DNA of 64,000 bases from Sagittula sp. P11 (GTDB lineage Bacteria; Pseudomonadota; Alphaproteobacteria; Rhodobacterales; Rhodobacteraceae): the NCBI RefSeq assembly GCF_002814095.1, contig NZ_CP021913.1, positions 1,984,001 to 2,048,000 of the forward strand, written 5' to 3'. This document shows positions 45,858 through 54,834 of the stretch, one piece after another. A program made the position numbers and the translations under genes. How positions within the stretch are numbered: the first letter of the stretch is position 1; the number at the start of each line of letters is the position of its first letter. A model generated the notes under the pieces. That model was not told the origin of the DNA, made no database searches, and was given only the letters and a program-made list of their open reading frames with translations.

Positions 45858-46052
45858 ATGGCAGTAGTTGCACTCATCGCAGGAAGTCTGTTCAGCGCAA
45901 TGTTCGCCGCATTGGCGTTTGCGCTGACCGACATGACCTTGTTCACGGCGATGTCGGTGCATGTCGTGTCTTCGGCGATCGCGGCGATGCTGCTGCTTTC
46001 CCCTGTCATCCTGAATGACGAAGACGATGACTTCGACTCGCAGTTTTATTGA
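45858..46052 (+). CDS. Small membrane protein (64 aa), unknown
   Basis: 64 residues: hydrophobic for about 1-54 as two helices (VALIAGSLFSAMFAALAFAL and the MSVHVVSSAIAAMLLLSPVIL stretch), then a short acidic tail NDEDDDFDSQFY. ATG 45858 is preceded by CGGAGATACC. A 92-bp AT-rich region separates it from the FAD reductase, so it likely has its own promoter. I do not recognise it. Confidence 0.6.
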   Translation: MAVVALIAGSLFSAMFAALAFALTDMTLFTAMSVHVVSSAIAAMLLLSPVILNDEDDDFDSQFY

Positions 46053-46067
46053 CCGCACGGCACTGAT

Positions 46068-46745
46068 TCACGACCCGATCCGCGCGATCAACTCCTCAAC
46101 TTTCGGCCCAGCCACGTCGACGATCCGCTTCACCCCCTCCGCGTTGGGATGAATGCCGTCCGCCTGCATGACCGCGGACCGGTCCTCCGGCACCTCACCG
46201 TCCTCCATCAGCCCGGCAAAGAAACTGTCGAGGTAAAGCGTCCCGTATTCCTCCGCCAGTTCGGGGTAGAGGGCGTCGAAATCCGCCTTGTAGGTCGCCC
46301 CGTAATTGCCCGGCGCCTGCATGCCGATCAGCAGAACTTCGACATCGTTTTCCTCGGCGACCTCAAGGATTCCCTTCACATTCGCGCGAGTCACCGCGGG
46401 GTCGATGCCGCGCAGGAGGTCATTGCCGCCGAAGGTCACGATCATGCCCTCGATCTCGGGCGTCAGGGACCATTCCACCCGCGACAGCCCCCCGGCAGAG
46501 GTGTCGCCGGACACGCCACCGTTGACCACACGCACGTCATGGCCGTTCTCCGTCAGCCAGTCGCGCAGTTGCGGGACAAACCCCTCCTCTTCCATCAGGC
46601 CATACCCCTGCGTCAGGCTGTCCCCCAAAGCGAGCAGGTGAATCGTCTCTGCGGAGGCTGCAACAGGCTGCGTTCCGGCCCATAGCGCAAGGGCCGCAAC
46701 CTTGCTGCACCCGCACAGCACACCATATGTCAATTTCGGAAACAT
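46068..46745 (-). CDS. tesA: Arylesterase / lysophospholipase-type SGNH hydrolase (TesA/TAP)
   Basis: 225 residues with signal peptide (to about 32, AASA-ET). SGNH blocks: GDSLTQGYG with Ser43, GGVSGDTSAGG, GGNDLLRG, and DGIHPNAEG with the catalytic Asp-His pair. TesA/TAP is a periplasmic multifunctional thioesterase, protease-I and lysophospholipase-L1. Divergent from the ABC transporter pair with a 15-bp gap, the same neighbourhood (tesA, ybbA, ybbP) as in E. coli. Confidence 0.94.
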   Translation of the reverse strand: MFPKLTYGVLCGCSKVAALALWAGTQPVAASAETIHLLALGDSLTQGYGLMEEEGFVPQLRDWLTENGHDVRVVNGGVSGDTSAGGLSRVEWSLTPEIEGMIVTFGGNDLLRGIDPAVTRANVKGILEVAEENDVEVLLIGMQAPGNYGATYKADFDALYPELAEEYGTLYLDSFFAGLMEDGEVPEDRSAVMQADGIHPNAEGVKRIVDVAGPKVEELIARIGS

Positions 46746-46760
46746 CGTGGAGCGCTCCTT

Positions 46761-47456
46761 ATGTCATCACCCGTCCTCTCCCTCCAAGATGTCACCCTGA
46801 GCCTCAGGGGCAATGCCGGGATGGTCGAAATCCTGCACGGCATCACGCTCGACATACCGGAGGGCGAGACGCTCGGCCTCGTGGGGCCGTCCGGATCGGG
46901 CAAGTCCTCCCTGCTGATGATCATGGGCGGGCTGGAGAAGGCGACCGCCGGTACCGTAACGGCGCTGGGACAGGACCTGACGGCGATGGACGAGGATCAG
47001 CTTGCACGTTTCCGGCAAGGCAACCTCGGCGTGGTCTTCCAGCGCTTCCACCTGATCCCCACCATGACCGCGCTCGAGAACGTGGCGACGCCGCTGGAGC
47101 TGGCCGGTAACCGCGCGGCCTTCGACAAGGCGGCCGAGATGCTCGACAAGGTCGGCCTCGGCCACCGCGCCGATCACTACCCGGCGCAGATGTCGGGCGG
47201 CGAGCAGCAGCGGGTGGCCCTGGCCCGCGCATTGGCGCCGGAGCCGCGCATCCTGCTGGCGGACGAACCCACCGGCAATCTCGACGGCGCGAACGGGCAG
47301 GCGATCACCGACCTGCTGTTCGGCCTGTCGCGCGAACACGGGGCGACACTGGTGCTTGTCACCCACGCGCCCGAGCTTGCAGCGCTCTGCGACCGGACGA
47401 TCCACCTGCGCGACGGACGCATCGACCCTGAACAGGCGGCGAGGGCAGCCGAATGA
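46761..47456 (+). CDS. ybbA: ABC transporter ATP-binding protein, YbbA/LolD type
   Basis: 231 residues. Walker [13 protein letters not shown] (about 47-58), Q-loop [16 protein letters not shown], signature [14 protein letters not shown], Walker [13 protein letters not shown] and the H-loop VTHAPE. It is the ATPase of a type VII (MacB-like) mechanotransmission pump with the following permease. In E. coli YbbAP with TesA may process hydrophobic lipids or carriers. The permease start overlaps its stop as ATGA. Confidence 0.94.
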   Translation: MSSPVLSLQDVTLSLRGNAGMVEILHGITLDIPEGETLGLVGPSGSGKSSLLMIMGGLEKATAGTVTALGQDLTAMDEDQLARFRQGNLGVVFQRFHLIPTMTALENVATPLELAGNRAAFDKAAEMLDKVGLGHRADHYPAQMSGGEQQRVALARALAPEPRILLADEPTGNLDGANGQAITDLLFGLSREHGATLVLVTHAPELAALCDRTIHLRDGRIDPEQAARAAE

Positions 47457-49969
47457 GCCTGCGCACCGCCGCCCGCTTTGCCCGGCGGGAACTGCGCGGA
47501 GGACTGTCGGGCTTCCGCATCTTTCTGGCCTGCCTCGCGCTGGGTGTGGCCGCAATTTCTGGCGTCGGCTCCGTCCGATCCGCCATCGAAGCCGGGCTGA
47601 CCGACCAAGGGGCGATCCTTCTGGGCGGCGACGCACAGGTAAAGCTGACCTACCGTTTCGCCACCGATGAGGAACTGGCGTGGATGGACAGCGTCGCCGA
47701 CCGCGTGTCGGAGGTGACGGACTTCCGCTCGATGGCAACCGTACCGGGCGAAGACGGCACCGACCGGGCCCTGACGCAGGTGAAGTCCGTGGACGACGCC
47801 TATCCCCTGCTGGGCGAACTGGTGCTGGAGCCCGCCATGCCGGTCGACGCGGCGCTGGCCGACCGCGGCGGCATCATGGCACGGGTTCTGGCCGACCGGC
47901 TGGGGCTGGCGCCCGGCGACACCTTCCGGCTGGGCGACGGCGAATTCACCCTGCGCGCCACCATCGTGACCGAACCGGACGACGCGGGCGACGGCTTTGG
48001 CCTCGGACCCCGGACCATCGTCGCGACAAGCGACCTCGACGGCAGCGGATTGCTGGCGCCGGGGTCCCTTTATGAAACCGAGTACCGGCTCGATCTGCCC
48101 GACGAGGCCGACCTCGACACGGTCGCCGCCGACGCGCTGGGACGGTTCGAGGAAAACGGCATGCGCTGGCGCGATGCGCGGACCGGCGCACCGGGCGTGT
48201 CCCGCTTCATCGACCGGCTGGGTCGTTTCCTCGTGCTGGTCGGGCTGTCCGGTCTGGCGGTAGGGGGCATCGGTGTCTCTGCCGCCGTGCGGGCCTACCT
48301 TGCGCAGAAGACATCGGTCATCGCGACGCTGAGAACGCTGGGCGCGACCCGGCAGACGATCTTCCTGACCTATTTCCTCCAGATCGGCGCACTGTCCCTG
48401 CTGGGCATCGCCATGGGCCTCGTGCTGGGGGCCGCGGTGCCGCTGCTGTTCGCGCCGATCATCCAGAACGCCTTGCCAATCCCCACCGTGTTCACCCTCT
48501 ACCCCGCCCCGCTGCTTGAGGCCGCCCTCTATGGCGTGCTGACCGCCGCGCTCTTCACCCTCTGGCCGCTGGCCCGGGCCGAGGAGGTGCGTGCCGCGAC
48601 CCTGTTCCGCGACGCCCTGGGCAGCGCGCGCGTCTTGCCGGCGCGCCGCTACGTGATCGCCACGGGCGTGCTGCTGGCGGTGCTGGTTCTGGCGGCGGCG
48701 CTGTTCTCCGGCAGTCCGGAACTGACGCTCTGGACGGCGGGCGGCATCCTTGGCTCGCTGATCCTGCTGTCCGGGGCCGCCCTGCTGATCCGCGCCGCCG
48801 CGCGCGGCAGCACACGCGCCGCAAGAGGCCGCCCCGCGCTGCGTTGGGCCCTGGGCAGCATCGGCGGGCCGCGCGAAAGCGCGTCGGCCGTCGTGCTGTC
48901 GCTGGGCCTCGGGCTGGCCGTGCTGGCCGCCATCGGGCAGATCGACGGCAACCTGCGCACCGCGATCCAGCGGGAACTGCCGGACCGCGCGCCGTCCTAC
49001 TTCTTCGTCGACATCCAGAAGGACCAGATGCCCGGCTTCCTCGACCGGGTGGAGAACGATCCGGCGGTCAGCCGCGTCGACAGTGCGCCGATGATGCGCG
49101 GCGTCATCACGCGGATCAACGGCCGCCCCGCGCGCGAAGTGGCCGGCGGGCACTGGGTGGTGCGCGGCGACCGGGGCATCACCTATGCCGCGCAGCCGGA
49201 CTCCCGCACGACGGTCACAGCCGGAACGTGGTGGCCGGAGGATTACAGCGGGCCGCCACAGGTCAGCTTTGCCGCCGAAGAGGCCGAGGAGATCGGCCTC
49301 AGCCTGGGGGACGCCATCACGATCAACATCCTCGGCCGCGACATCGACGCGACGATCACCTCTTTCCGGGAGGTCGACTTCTCCACCGCCGGGATCGGCT
49401 TTGTCCTGACGATGAACCCCGCGGCGGTGGAGTCCGCGCCGCATACCTTCATCTCCACCGTCTACGCGGCGGAAGAGGCCGAGGCGGCGATCCTGCGCGA
49501 CGTGGCCGACGCCTATCCCAACATCACCGCCATCCGCATCCGCGACGCCATCGCCCGGGTGACGGAACTGCTGGAAAGCGTCGGCGCGGCGATCCGATGG
49601 GGGGCCGCTGCGACCTTGCTGACCGGCTTCCTCGTGCTGATCGGCGCGGCGGCGGCGGGCGAGACGGCGCGCACCTACGAAAGCGCCGTGCTGAAGACGC
49701 TGGGCGCCTCGCGCAGGCGCATCCTGCAAAGCTTTGCCCTGCGCTCCGCTCTGCTGGGCGGGGCCGCGGGGCTTGTGGCGCTGGCGGCGGGCATCCTGGG
49801 CGGCTGGGCGATCATGACCTTCGTGATGGAGGCGGATTTCGCCGTGGTCTGGCCGAACGCGCTGGCAGTGGTGACGGGCGGCGTGCTGGCGACCTTGGTG
49901 GCCGGGCTGATCTTTGCCTGGCGCCCTCTGTCGGTGCGCCCCGCCGCGGTGCTCCGGGCCAGCGAATGA
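47453..49969 (+). CDS. ybbP: ABC transporter permease, YbbP-like (FtsX domains)
   Basis: 838 residues, about ten membrane helices: one N-terminal (about 23-40), three near 265-370, two (about 400-450), then four near 475-490 and 715-830. The two FtsX-type cores include GLAVGGIGVSAAVRAYLAQKTS and SAVLKTLGASRRRILQSFAL. Between them lie two large periplasmic domains (about 45-260 and 500-710). This arrangement is typical of YbbP-like lipoprotein or lipid exporters. Next gene is unrelated, after a dispersed repeat. Confidence 0.92.
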   Translation: MSLRTAARFARRELRGGLSGFRIFLACLALGVAAISGVGSVRSAIEAGLTDQGAILLGGDAQVKLTYRFATDEELAWMDSVADRVSEVTDFRSMATVPGEDGTDRALTQVKSVDDAYPLLGELVLEPAMPVDAALADRGGIMARVLADRLGLAPGDTFRLGDGEFTLRATIVTEPDDAGDGFGLGPRTIVATSDLDGSGLLAPGSLYETEYRLDLPDEADLDTVAADALGRFEENGMRWRDARTGAPGVSRFIDRLGRFLVLVGLSGLAVGGIGVSAAVRAYLAQKTSVIATLRTLGATRQTIFLTYFLQIGALSLLGIAMGLVLGAAVPLLFAPIIQNALPIPTVFTLYPAPLLEAALYGVLTAALFTLWPLARAEEVRAATLFRDALGSARVLPARRYVIATGVLLAVLVLAAALFSGSPELTLWTAGGILGSLILLSGAALLIRAAARGSTRAARGRPALRWALGSIGGPRESASAVVLSLGLGLAVLAAIGQIDGNLRTAIQRELPDRAPSYFFVDIQKDQMPGFLDRVENDPAVSRVDSAPMMRGVITRINGRPAREVAGGHWVVRGDRGITYAAQPDSRTTVTAGTWWPEDYSGPPQVSFAAEEAEEIGLSLGDAITINILGRDIDATITSFREVDFSTAGIGFVLTMNPAAVESAPHTFISTVYAAEEAEAAILRDVADAYPNITAIRIRDAIARVTELLESVGAAIRWGAAATLLTGFLVLIGAAAAGETARTYESAVLKTLGASRRRILQSFALRSALLGGAAGLVALAAGILGGWAIMTFVMEADFAVVWPNALAVVTGGVLATLVAGLIFAWRPLSVRPAAVLRASE

Positions 49970-50002
49970 AGGGGTCGCCCCCGCTCTTCCGGAGCGCTCC
50001 TT

Positions 50003-50028
50003 AGGTATTTTGGCCAAGATGAAGCAGG
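50003..50028 (-). repeat. Dispersed intergenic repeat, inverted copy D
   Basis: On the minus strand this reads cctgcttcatcttggccaaa followed by atacct, the same first block as copies A, B and C but in the opposite orientation relative to window coordinates. It lies 34 bp after the ybbP stop. Confidence 0.6.
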
Positions 50029-50105
50029 CCTTCCGCCCTTCCGGCACTTGAACCCGGGCACGGGGGCTGGCAGGTCTGAATGCGACCGCAGAAAGAGATG
50101 TTGAG

Positions 50106-50990
50106 ATGACCGACACGCTTCCGATGCCCATCACCGCGCCGTTCACCCCGGCGCAGCGTTCCCAGATCATCAACCTGATCCGCCGGGCCGCCCGGACGGA
50201 GATCATGCCCAGGTTCCGCAGGCTCTCGGCCCATCAGGTGGCGGAGAAGACGGGCGCGCAGGACCTCGTGACGGAGGCCGACAAGGCCGCCGAGGAGATG
50301 ATCGCGCGCGGCCTGCAGGGCATGTTTCCGCATGCGCTGGTGGTGGGGGAGGAATACGCGTCCGAGCATCCGGAAATCCTCGACCGGATCAAGGATGCAG
50401 AGCTGTGCTTTACCATCGATCCGGTGGACGGGACCTGGAACTATGCCAAGGGCCTGCCGCTCTTCGGGGTGATGCTGTCGGCGCTGCGCTTCGGGGTTCC
50501 CGTCTTCGGCCTGCTGTACGACCCGGTGGTCAACGACTTCATCCTCGCCGATTCGGAGAATCCGGCGGTGCTGCAGATGCCGCGCGGCCTGCGGCGGGAA
50601 GTGTCGACCTCTGACGGGGGCGCCATCGAGGACCTCGTGGGCTTCGTGCCCCTGTCGCTGATCCCTGCGGAGAAGCGTGGTCAGATGGCGGCGGCGATGA
50701 CCCGCTTTGCCCGGGTGAATTCGCTGCGCTGTGCCTGTCACGAGGCGCGGATGATCGCGCAGGGGCATGCCGATTTTGTCCTGTTCTCGAAGCTGACGGC
50801 ATGGGACCAGCCGCCGGGCGCCATCGTCATGAAACAGGCGGGCGCGCATGTGGCGATGCTGGACGGGTCCGAGTATCGCGCCGACGTGAAGACCGGCTAT
50901 TTCCTCGCGGCCAGCGATGCGGCGACATGGGGCCGGGTGCGGGACCTGTTCGACTTCCTCCTGGATCCGGCGAGCGACGCAGAGACGTAG
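50106..50990 (+). CDS. Inositol monophosphatase family phosphatase
   Basis: 294 residues, Mg-dependent Li-sensitive phosphatase fold. Metal-binding residues are recognisable at GEEYASE (81-87) and DPVDGTWNYAKG (105-116); the C-terminal WDQPPGAIVMKQAGAHV is the third motif. It could act on inositol phosphate, histidinol phosphate (HisN) or 3'-phosphoadenylate (CysQ). The sequence does not decide between them. ATG 50106 follows AGAAAGAGATGTTG. It stands alone between two unrelated units. Confidence 0.86.
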   Translation: MTDTLPMPITAPFTPAQRSQIINLIRRAARTEIMPRFRRLSAHQVAEKTGAQDLVTEADKAAEEMIARGLQGMFPHALVVGEEYASEHPEILDRIKDAELCFTIDPVDGTWNYAKGLPLFGVMLSALRFGVPVFGLLYDPVVNDFILADSENPAVLQMPRGLRREVSTSDGGAIEDLVGFVPLSLIPAEKRGQMAAAMTRFARVNSLRCACHEARMIAQGHADFVLFSKLTAWDQPPGAIVMKQAGAHVAMLDGSEYRADVKTGYFLAASDAATWGRVRDLFDFLLDPASDAET

Positions 50991-51026
50991 AACCCTCCGC
51001 CCTCACGCCATGACGCAGCCGTGAAC

Positions 51027-51068
51027 GTTCCTATCTTGTTCGCCCCAAAAGGTGAACGTATGATGAAC
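51027..51068. promoter_or_regulatory. Two LexA (SOS) boxes before the radical-SAM/UdgX operon
   Basis: GTTC-ctatctt-GTTC at 51027-51041 is a perfect match to the alphaproteobacterial LexA box GTTC-N7-GTTC. A second, GAAC-gtatgat-GAAC at 51054-51068, is the same box on the opposite strand and spans the proposed ATG 51060. A possible -10, TATCTT (51032-51037), is inside the first box with ATGACG 16 bp upstream. Both boxes would shut the operon until DNA damage. Confidence 0.75.
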
Positions 51069-52307
51069 ATTATGGCTGGAAAAGCGCTCGATCAAAAACT
51101 GGCGATCCTGTCGGACGCTGCGAAATACGATGCCTCCTGCGCGTCGAGCGGGGGGCAGAAGCGCGATTCCCGCGATGGCAAGGGCATCGGCAGCACCACG
51201 GGGTCGGGCATCTGTCATGCCTATGCGCCGGACGGGCGGTGCATCAGCCTCCTCAAGATCCTGATGACCAACTTCTGCATCTACGACTGCGCCTATTGCG
51301 TGAACCGAGTCAGCAGCAACGTCGAGCGGGCGCGCTTTTCGCCGGAAGAGGTCATCCACCTGACGCTGGAGTTCTACCGCCGCAACTACATCGAGGGCCT
51401 GTTCCTGTCGTCCGGGATCATCCGGTCGCCCGATGACACCATGGCGGACATGGTGCGCATTGCGCGCGGGCTGCGGATGGATCACCATTTCCGCGGCTAC
51501 ATCCACCTCAAGACCATTCCCGACGCCGATCCGAAGCTGATCGAGGAGGCCGGCCTTCACGCCGACCGCCTGTCGATCAACGTCGAACTGCCGACAGACC
51601 GCGCGGTGAAGGACTACGCGCCGGAGAAGGACCCCGACCAGATCCGCCGTGCCATGGCCGATGTGCGCTTGCTGAAGGAAACCGCCAACGAGCGCACCCA
51701 CACCGGACGCCGCGCGCCTAAGTTCGCCCCTGCCGGTCAGTCGACCCAGATGATCGTCGGCGCGGACGGGGCGAGCGATGCGACCATCCTGCAAAGCTCC
51801 ACCCGGCTGTACAGTTCCTACCGGCTGAAGCGGGTCTATTACTCGGCCTTTTCGCCGATCCCGGACGCCGCCGCGAAGCTGCCCCTGATCAAACCGCCGC
51901 TGATCCGGGAGCACCGCCTGTACCAGGCCGACTGGCTGATGCGGTTCTACGGCTTCGACGTGTCCGAGATCACCGCCAGCCGGGTGGACGGCAACCTCGA
52001 CCTGCAGATCGACCCAAAGCTGGCCTGGGCGTTGGCCAATCGCCATGTCTTCCCGGTGGACGTCAACCGCGCCCCGCGCGAGGTGCTGTTGCGGGTGCCG
52101 GGGTTCGGGACAAAGACCGTGGGCCGCATCCTGAACACGCGCCGCCACCGCACCCTGCGCTACGACGACCTCAGGCGCATGGGGGCCAACCTGAAGAACG
52201 CGAAGCCGTTCGTCCATGCGCTCGACTGGACGCCGCGCGCGCTGACCGACACCGCCGACCTGCGGGCCCGCTTTGCCCCGCCGCCCACGCAGCTTTCGCT
52301 GTTCTGA
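51060..52307 (+). CDS. Putative DNA modification/repair radical SAM protein (TIGR03916)
   Basis: 415 residues. The radical-SAM cluster motif is CIYDCAYC (Cys73, 77, 80). N-terminal DAAKYDASCASSGGQKR and GSGICHAYAPDGRCISLLKILMTN are family features. The middle part is a TIM-barrel-like domain (FLSSGIIRSPDDTM, then AGLHADRLSINVELPTD). Near 345-385 is a helix-hairpin-helix (LLRVPGFGTKTVGRIL) for DNA binding. ATG 51060 has AAAGGTG upstream; ATG 51063 or 51072 are alternatives. It is followed one base later by udgX, the conserved partner, and preceded by two LexA boxes. The reaction is unknown. Confidence 0.9.
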   Translation: MMNIMAGKALDQKLAILSDAAKYDASCASSGGQKRDSRDGKGIGSTTGSGICHAYAPDGRCISLLKILMTNFCIYDCAYCVNRVSSNVERARFSPEEVIHLTLEFYRRNYIEGLFLSSGIIRSPDDTMADMVRIARGLRMDHHFRGYIHLKTIPDADPKLIEEAGLHADRLSINVELPTDRAVKDYAPEKDPDQIRRAMADVRLLKETANERTHTGRRAPKFAPAGQSTQMIVGADGASDATILQSSTRLYSSYRLKRVYYSAFSPIPDAAAKLPLIKPPLIREHRLYQADWLMRFYGFDVSEITASRVDGNLDLQIDPKLAWALANRHVFPVDVNRAPREVLLRVPGFGTKTVGRILNTRRHRTLRYDDLRRMGANLKNAKPFVHALDWTPRALTDTADLRARFAPPPTQLSLF

Positions 52308-52308
52308 G

Positions 52309-53775
52309 ATGCACAGCGTCACCCTGCCCCGGATCGGGACCTTCGACGCGTGGCGCGACGCCGCCCGTGCGCTTCTGTCTGCAGGAACCCCGCCGGAGAG
52401 CGTCCTCTGGTCGCACGGGGCGCAGGAAGGCGACCTGTTCGGCGGCGATACGCCTTTGCCGCCAGTGAAGGGTCAGATCACCGTCCCGAAAGCCTTCCTG
52501 CCTCTGGCGAAGCTGGCCGTCTGGCACCGCGACCCCCAGCGGTTCGCGCGGCTCTACACCATGCTGCACGCCCTTCAGACCGACAGACACCTGCTGGGGG
52601 ACCGCGCCGATCCGCGGGTCGAGCGGCTGAACGCCATGGCAAAGGAGGTCTCGCGCGACAAGCACAAGATGACCGCCTTCGTGCGCTTCCGCGAACTGGG
52701 CGACCCGCGCGCCAACCGCCGCGCCTTTGCCGCATGGTTCGAACCGACGCATTTCATCCTCGAACCCACGGCGCCGTTCTTTGCCAAAAGGTTCGGGGAC
52801 ATGGACTGGTCGATCTACACGCCGGATCTGACCGCGCATTTCGACGGCGACCTGACCTTTGCGGAGGGCGCGCCGAAACCGCCCTTCCCCGAGGATGCGA
52901 CCGAGGATCTTTGGCGGACCTACTTCCGGTCGATCTTCAACCCGGCGCGGGTGAAGCCGAAGGCCATGCAGGCGGAGATGCCCAAGAAGTACTGGAAGAA
53001 CATGCCCGAAGCGCAGCTGATCCCCGAGCTTCTGGCCGAGGCCGACGCCCGCGCAGCAGAGATGGCGGCCAATGCGCCGACGCTGGCCCCGGCCCGAGCC
53101 GCACCGATCCTCGACCGGCTGCGCGCCGAACAGGCGGCAAAACTCGACTCGCAGGACGCGTTTCTCACTGCGCTGAAGGGCTGTCGCCGCTGTCCGCTGT
53201 GGGAACATGCCACGCAGCCGGTCGCGGGCGAGGGGCCGGAAGATGCCGCACTGATGTTTGTCGGCGAACAGCCCGGCGACACCGAGGATCTGACCGGGCG
53301 ACCGTTCACAGGGCCCGCTGGACAGGTGTTCGACACGGCGTTGCATGTGAACGGCATCCGGCGGCAGGAGGCCTTTGTCACCAATGCGGTGAAACACTTC
53401 AAGTTCCGGCCGCGCGGCAAGCGGCGATTGCACCAGAACCCGGACAGGGACGAGATCGCGCACTGCAAGTGGTGGCTCGACCTCGAAATCCAGCGCGTTG
53501 CACCACGGCTGATCGTGGCCATGGGCGGCACCGCGCTGGAAAGCCTGACCGGATCGCGCGACGGCCTGCTGAAGCGCCGCGGCCGGTTCGAACAGACGCC
53601 GGAGGGCACGCCGATCCTCGTCACCGTGCACCCCAGCTACATCCTGCGCCTGCCGGACGACAGGCTGCGTGCCGAGGAAACGGCCCGGTTCCAGACCGAC
53701 CTCGCACTTGCGGCCCGGTGGCTGGCCGGGGACGCGCCTGACCGGCTCGCAGGGACTCCGGCTAGCCGCGCGTGA
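52309..53775 (+). CDS. udgX: DUF4130-UdgX fusion, uracil-DNA binding protein
   Basis: 488 residues. The first 235 resemble the DUF4130 (TIGR03915) domain that partners the radical-SAM protein (LYTMLHALQTDRHLLGDRA, MTAFVRFRELGD). The second half (from about 285) is a family-4-like uracil-DNA glycosylase of the UdgX type: GCRRCPLW (Fe-S Cys292, 295), VGEQPGDTEDLTGRPFTGPAG, NAVKHFKF and the UdgX R-loop KRRLHQNP with His375. In M. smegmatis the equivalent KRRIH His forms a covalent bond to the abasic DNA. VHPSYILR is the distal motif. Start ATG 52309 is one base after the radical-SAM stop. The end overlaps the convergent dehydrogenase gene by 14 nt. Confidence 0.9.
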   Translation: MHSVTLPRIGTFDAWRDAARALLSAGTPPESVLWSHGAQEGDLFGGDTPLPPVKGQITVPKAFLPLAKLAVWHRDPQRFARLYTMLHALQTDRHLLGDRADPRVERLNAMAKEVSRDKHKMTAFVRFRELGDPRANRRAFAAWFEPTHFILEPTAPFFAKRFGDMDWSIYTPDLTAHFDGDLTFAEGAPKPPFPEDATEDLWRTYFRSIFNPARVKPKAMQAEMPKKYWKNMPEAQLIPELLAEADARAAEMAANAPTLAPARAAPILDRLRAEQAAKLDSQDAFLTALKGCRRCPLWEHATQPVAGEGPEDAALMFVGEQPGDTEDLTGRPFTGPAGQVFDTALHVNGIRRQEAFVTNAVKHFKFRPRGKRRLHQNPDRDEIAHCKWWLDLEIQRVAPRLIVAMGGTALESLTGSRDGLLKRRGRFEQTPEGTPILVTVHPSYILRLPDDRLRAEETARFQTDLALAARWLAGDAPDRLAGTPASRA

Positions 53776-54703
53776 CCTCGTACCCCGGTTCCTCCGGTTC
53801 CGTGTCCACCAGTTCCGTCGGGAAGCCGTCGGCGAGGATGCTGAGGCCCGTCGCCTCTTCCAGCCGCTCGATGATCCGGTCGGACTGCGCACGCATCCCA
53901 TAGCGCCGCTGCCCGTCGGACATGATGTCGATGATGAGCGGCGAGATCTCCAGCGGAACACCGCCCTGGTCGGCGAGCTTCTGGAACAGGCCGATGTCCT
54001 TCTGCACGAGGTCCATGGTGAAGTTCACATCGCGCGATCCCGACAGGATCAGCTGGCTTTCGGTTTCGTGCACGAAGGACGTGCCCGAGCTGATGCGGAT
54101 CGCCTCGTAGGTCGTGGCGAGGTCGATCCCCGCCGCCTTCATCGTTGTCAGCGCCTCGCACAGCGACAGCAGGTTCACCGTCGCAAGGTAGTTGGTCATC
54201 ACCTTCAGCTTGGACGCCGATCCCAGCGGTCCGGTATGCAGAATGCGCCGCCCGAGGTGCCTGAGCAGCGGGAGCACGTGCTCCACCCCCGCGCGCTCTC
54301 CCCCCGCGAAGATCGAGATGTTGCCAGTGTCTGCCCGGTGACAGCCGCCGGAGACCGGGCATTCCACCGCCAGCCCGCCCGTGGCTGCAACCAGCGCGCC
54401 AAGGCGGATGACCTCGTCGGCATCGGTGGTCGACATCTCCATCCAGGTCTTGCCCGGCCCCATGTGGGGGATCATCTGCGTGACCACGGCGTCTGAGGCG
54501 GCGGGCGAAGGCAGGCAGGTGATGACCACGTCGCAGGCGCGCATCATCGCGGCTGGGTCTTCTCCGGCCTCGGCGCCACGCGCCACGAACCCCTCGACAA
54601 GGTCCGCGTCCAGATCGTGCACCAAGAGGTCGATGCCGTTGCGCAAAAGGCTGCCCGCCAGCTTGCCGCCGACATTGCCCAGACCGATGAACCCGACTTT
54701 CAA
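53762..54703 (-). CDS. 3-hydroxyisobutyrate dehydrogenase-like NAD(P) oxidoreductase
   Basis: 313 residues of the beta-hydroxyacid dehydrogenase family. N-terminal Rossmann motif VGFIGLGNVGGKLAGSLL (3-20), substrate-binding ECPVSGGCHRADTGN and the catalytic Lys in KLKVMTNYLATVN are present. Substrate could be 3-hydroxyisobutyrate, tartronate semialdehyde or 2-hydroxymethylglutarate; not decidable. The start is TTG 54703 behind a GGGGGGTG Shine-Dalgarno, giving MKVGFIGLG; the longer upstream frame is not credible. A terminator-like hairpin separates it from gcvP. Confidence 0.88.
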   Translation of the reverse strand: MKVGFIGLGNVGGKLAGSLLRNGIDLLVHDLDADLVEGFVARGAEAGEDPAAMMRACDVVITCLPSPAASDAVVTQMIPHMGPGKTWMEMSTTDADEVIRLGALVAATGGLAVECPVSGGCHRADTGNISIFAGGERAGVEHVLPLLRHLGRRILHTGPLGSASKLKVMTNYLATVNLLSLCEALTTMKAAGIDLATTYEAIRISSGTSFVHETESQLILSGSRDVNFTMDLVQKDIGLFQKLADQGGVPLEISPLIIDIMSDGQRRYGMRAQSDRIIERLEEATGLSILADGFPTELVDTEPEEPGYEVTRG

Positions 54704-54726
54704 GCTGACACCCCCCCATCGAAGAA

Positions 54727-54753
54727 CCGGGCCGGGATGTGTTCCCGACCCGG
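54727..54753 (-). terminator. Probable intrinsic terminator of gcvP
   Basis: Read on the minus strand: ccgggtcggga-acaca-tcccggcccgg, an 11-bp stem with one mismatch, followed by TTCTTC. It lies about 80 bp beyond the gcvP stop codon and 24 bp before the next gene. Confidence 0.55.
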
Positions 54754-54834
54754 CCGATTCCCGTGTCTCACTGTGATCCGCCCGGGGCCGGCGCGTAAAG
54801 CCGTGCCGGCACAGGGCCTGCATTTTCCCGCGGT

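Noticed and set aside
50040-50062. tRNA-like TpsiC arm (gcacttgaacccgggcacg, inverted)
   Set aside because: Only one arm resembles a tRNA; no acceptor, D or anticodon stem can be drawn around it.
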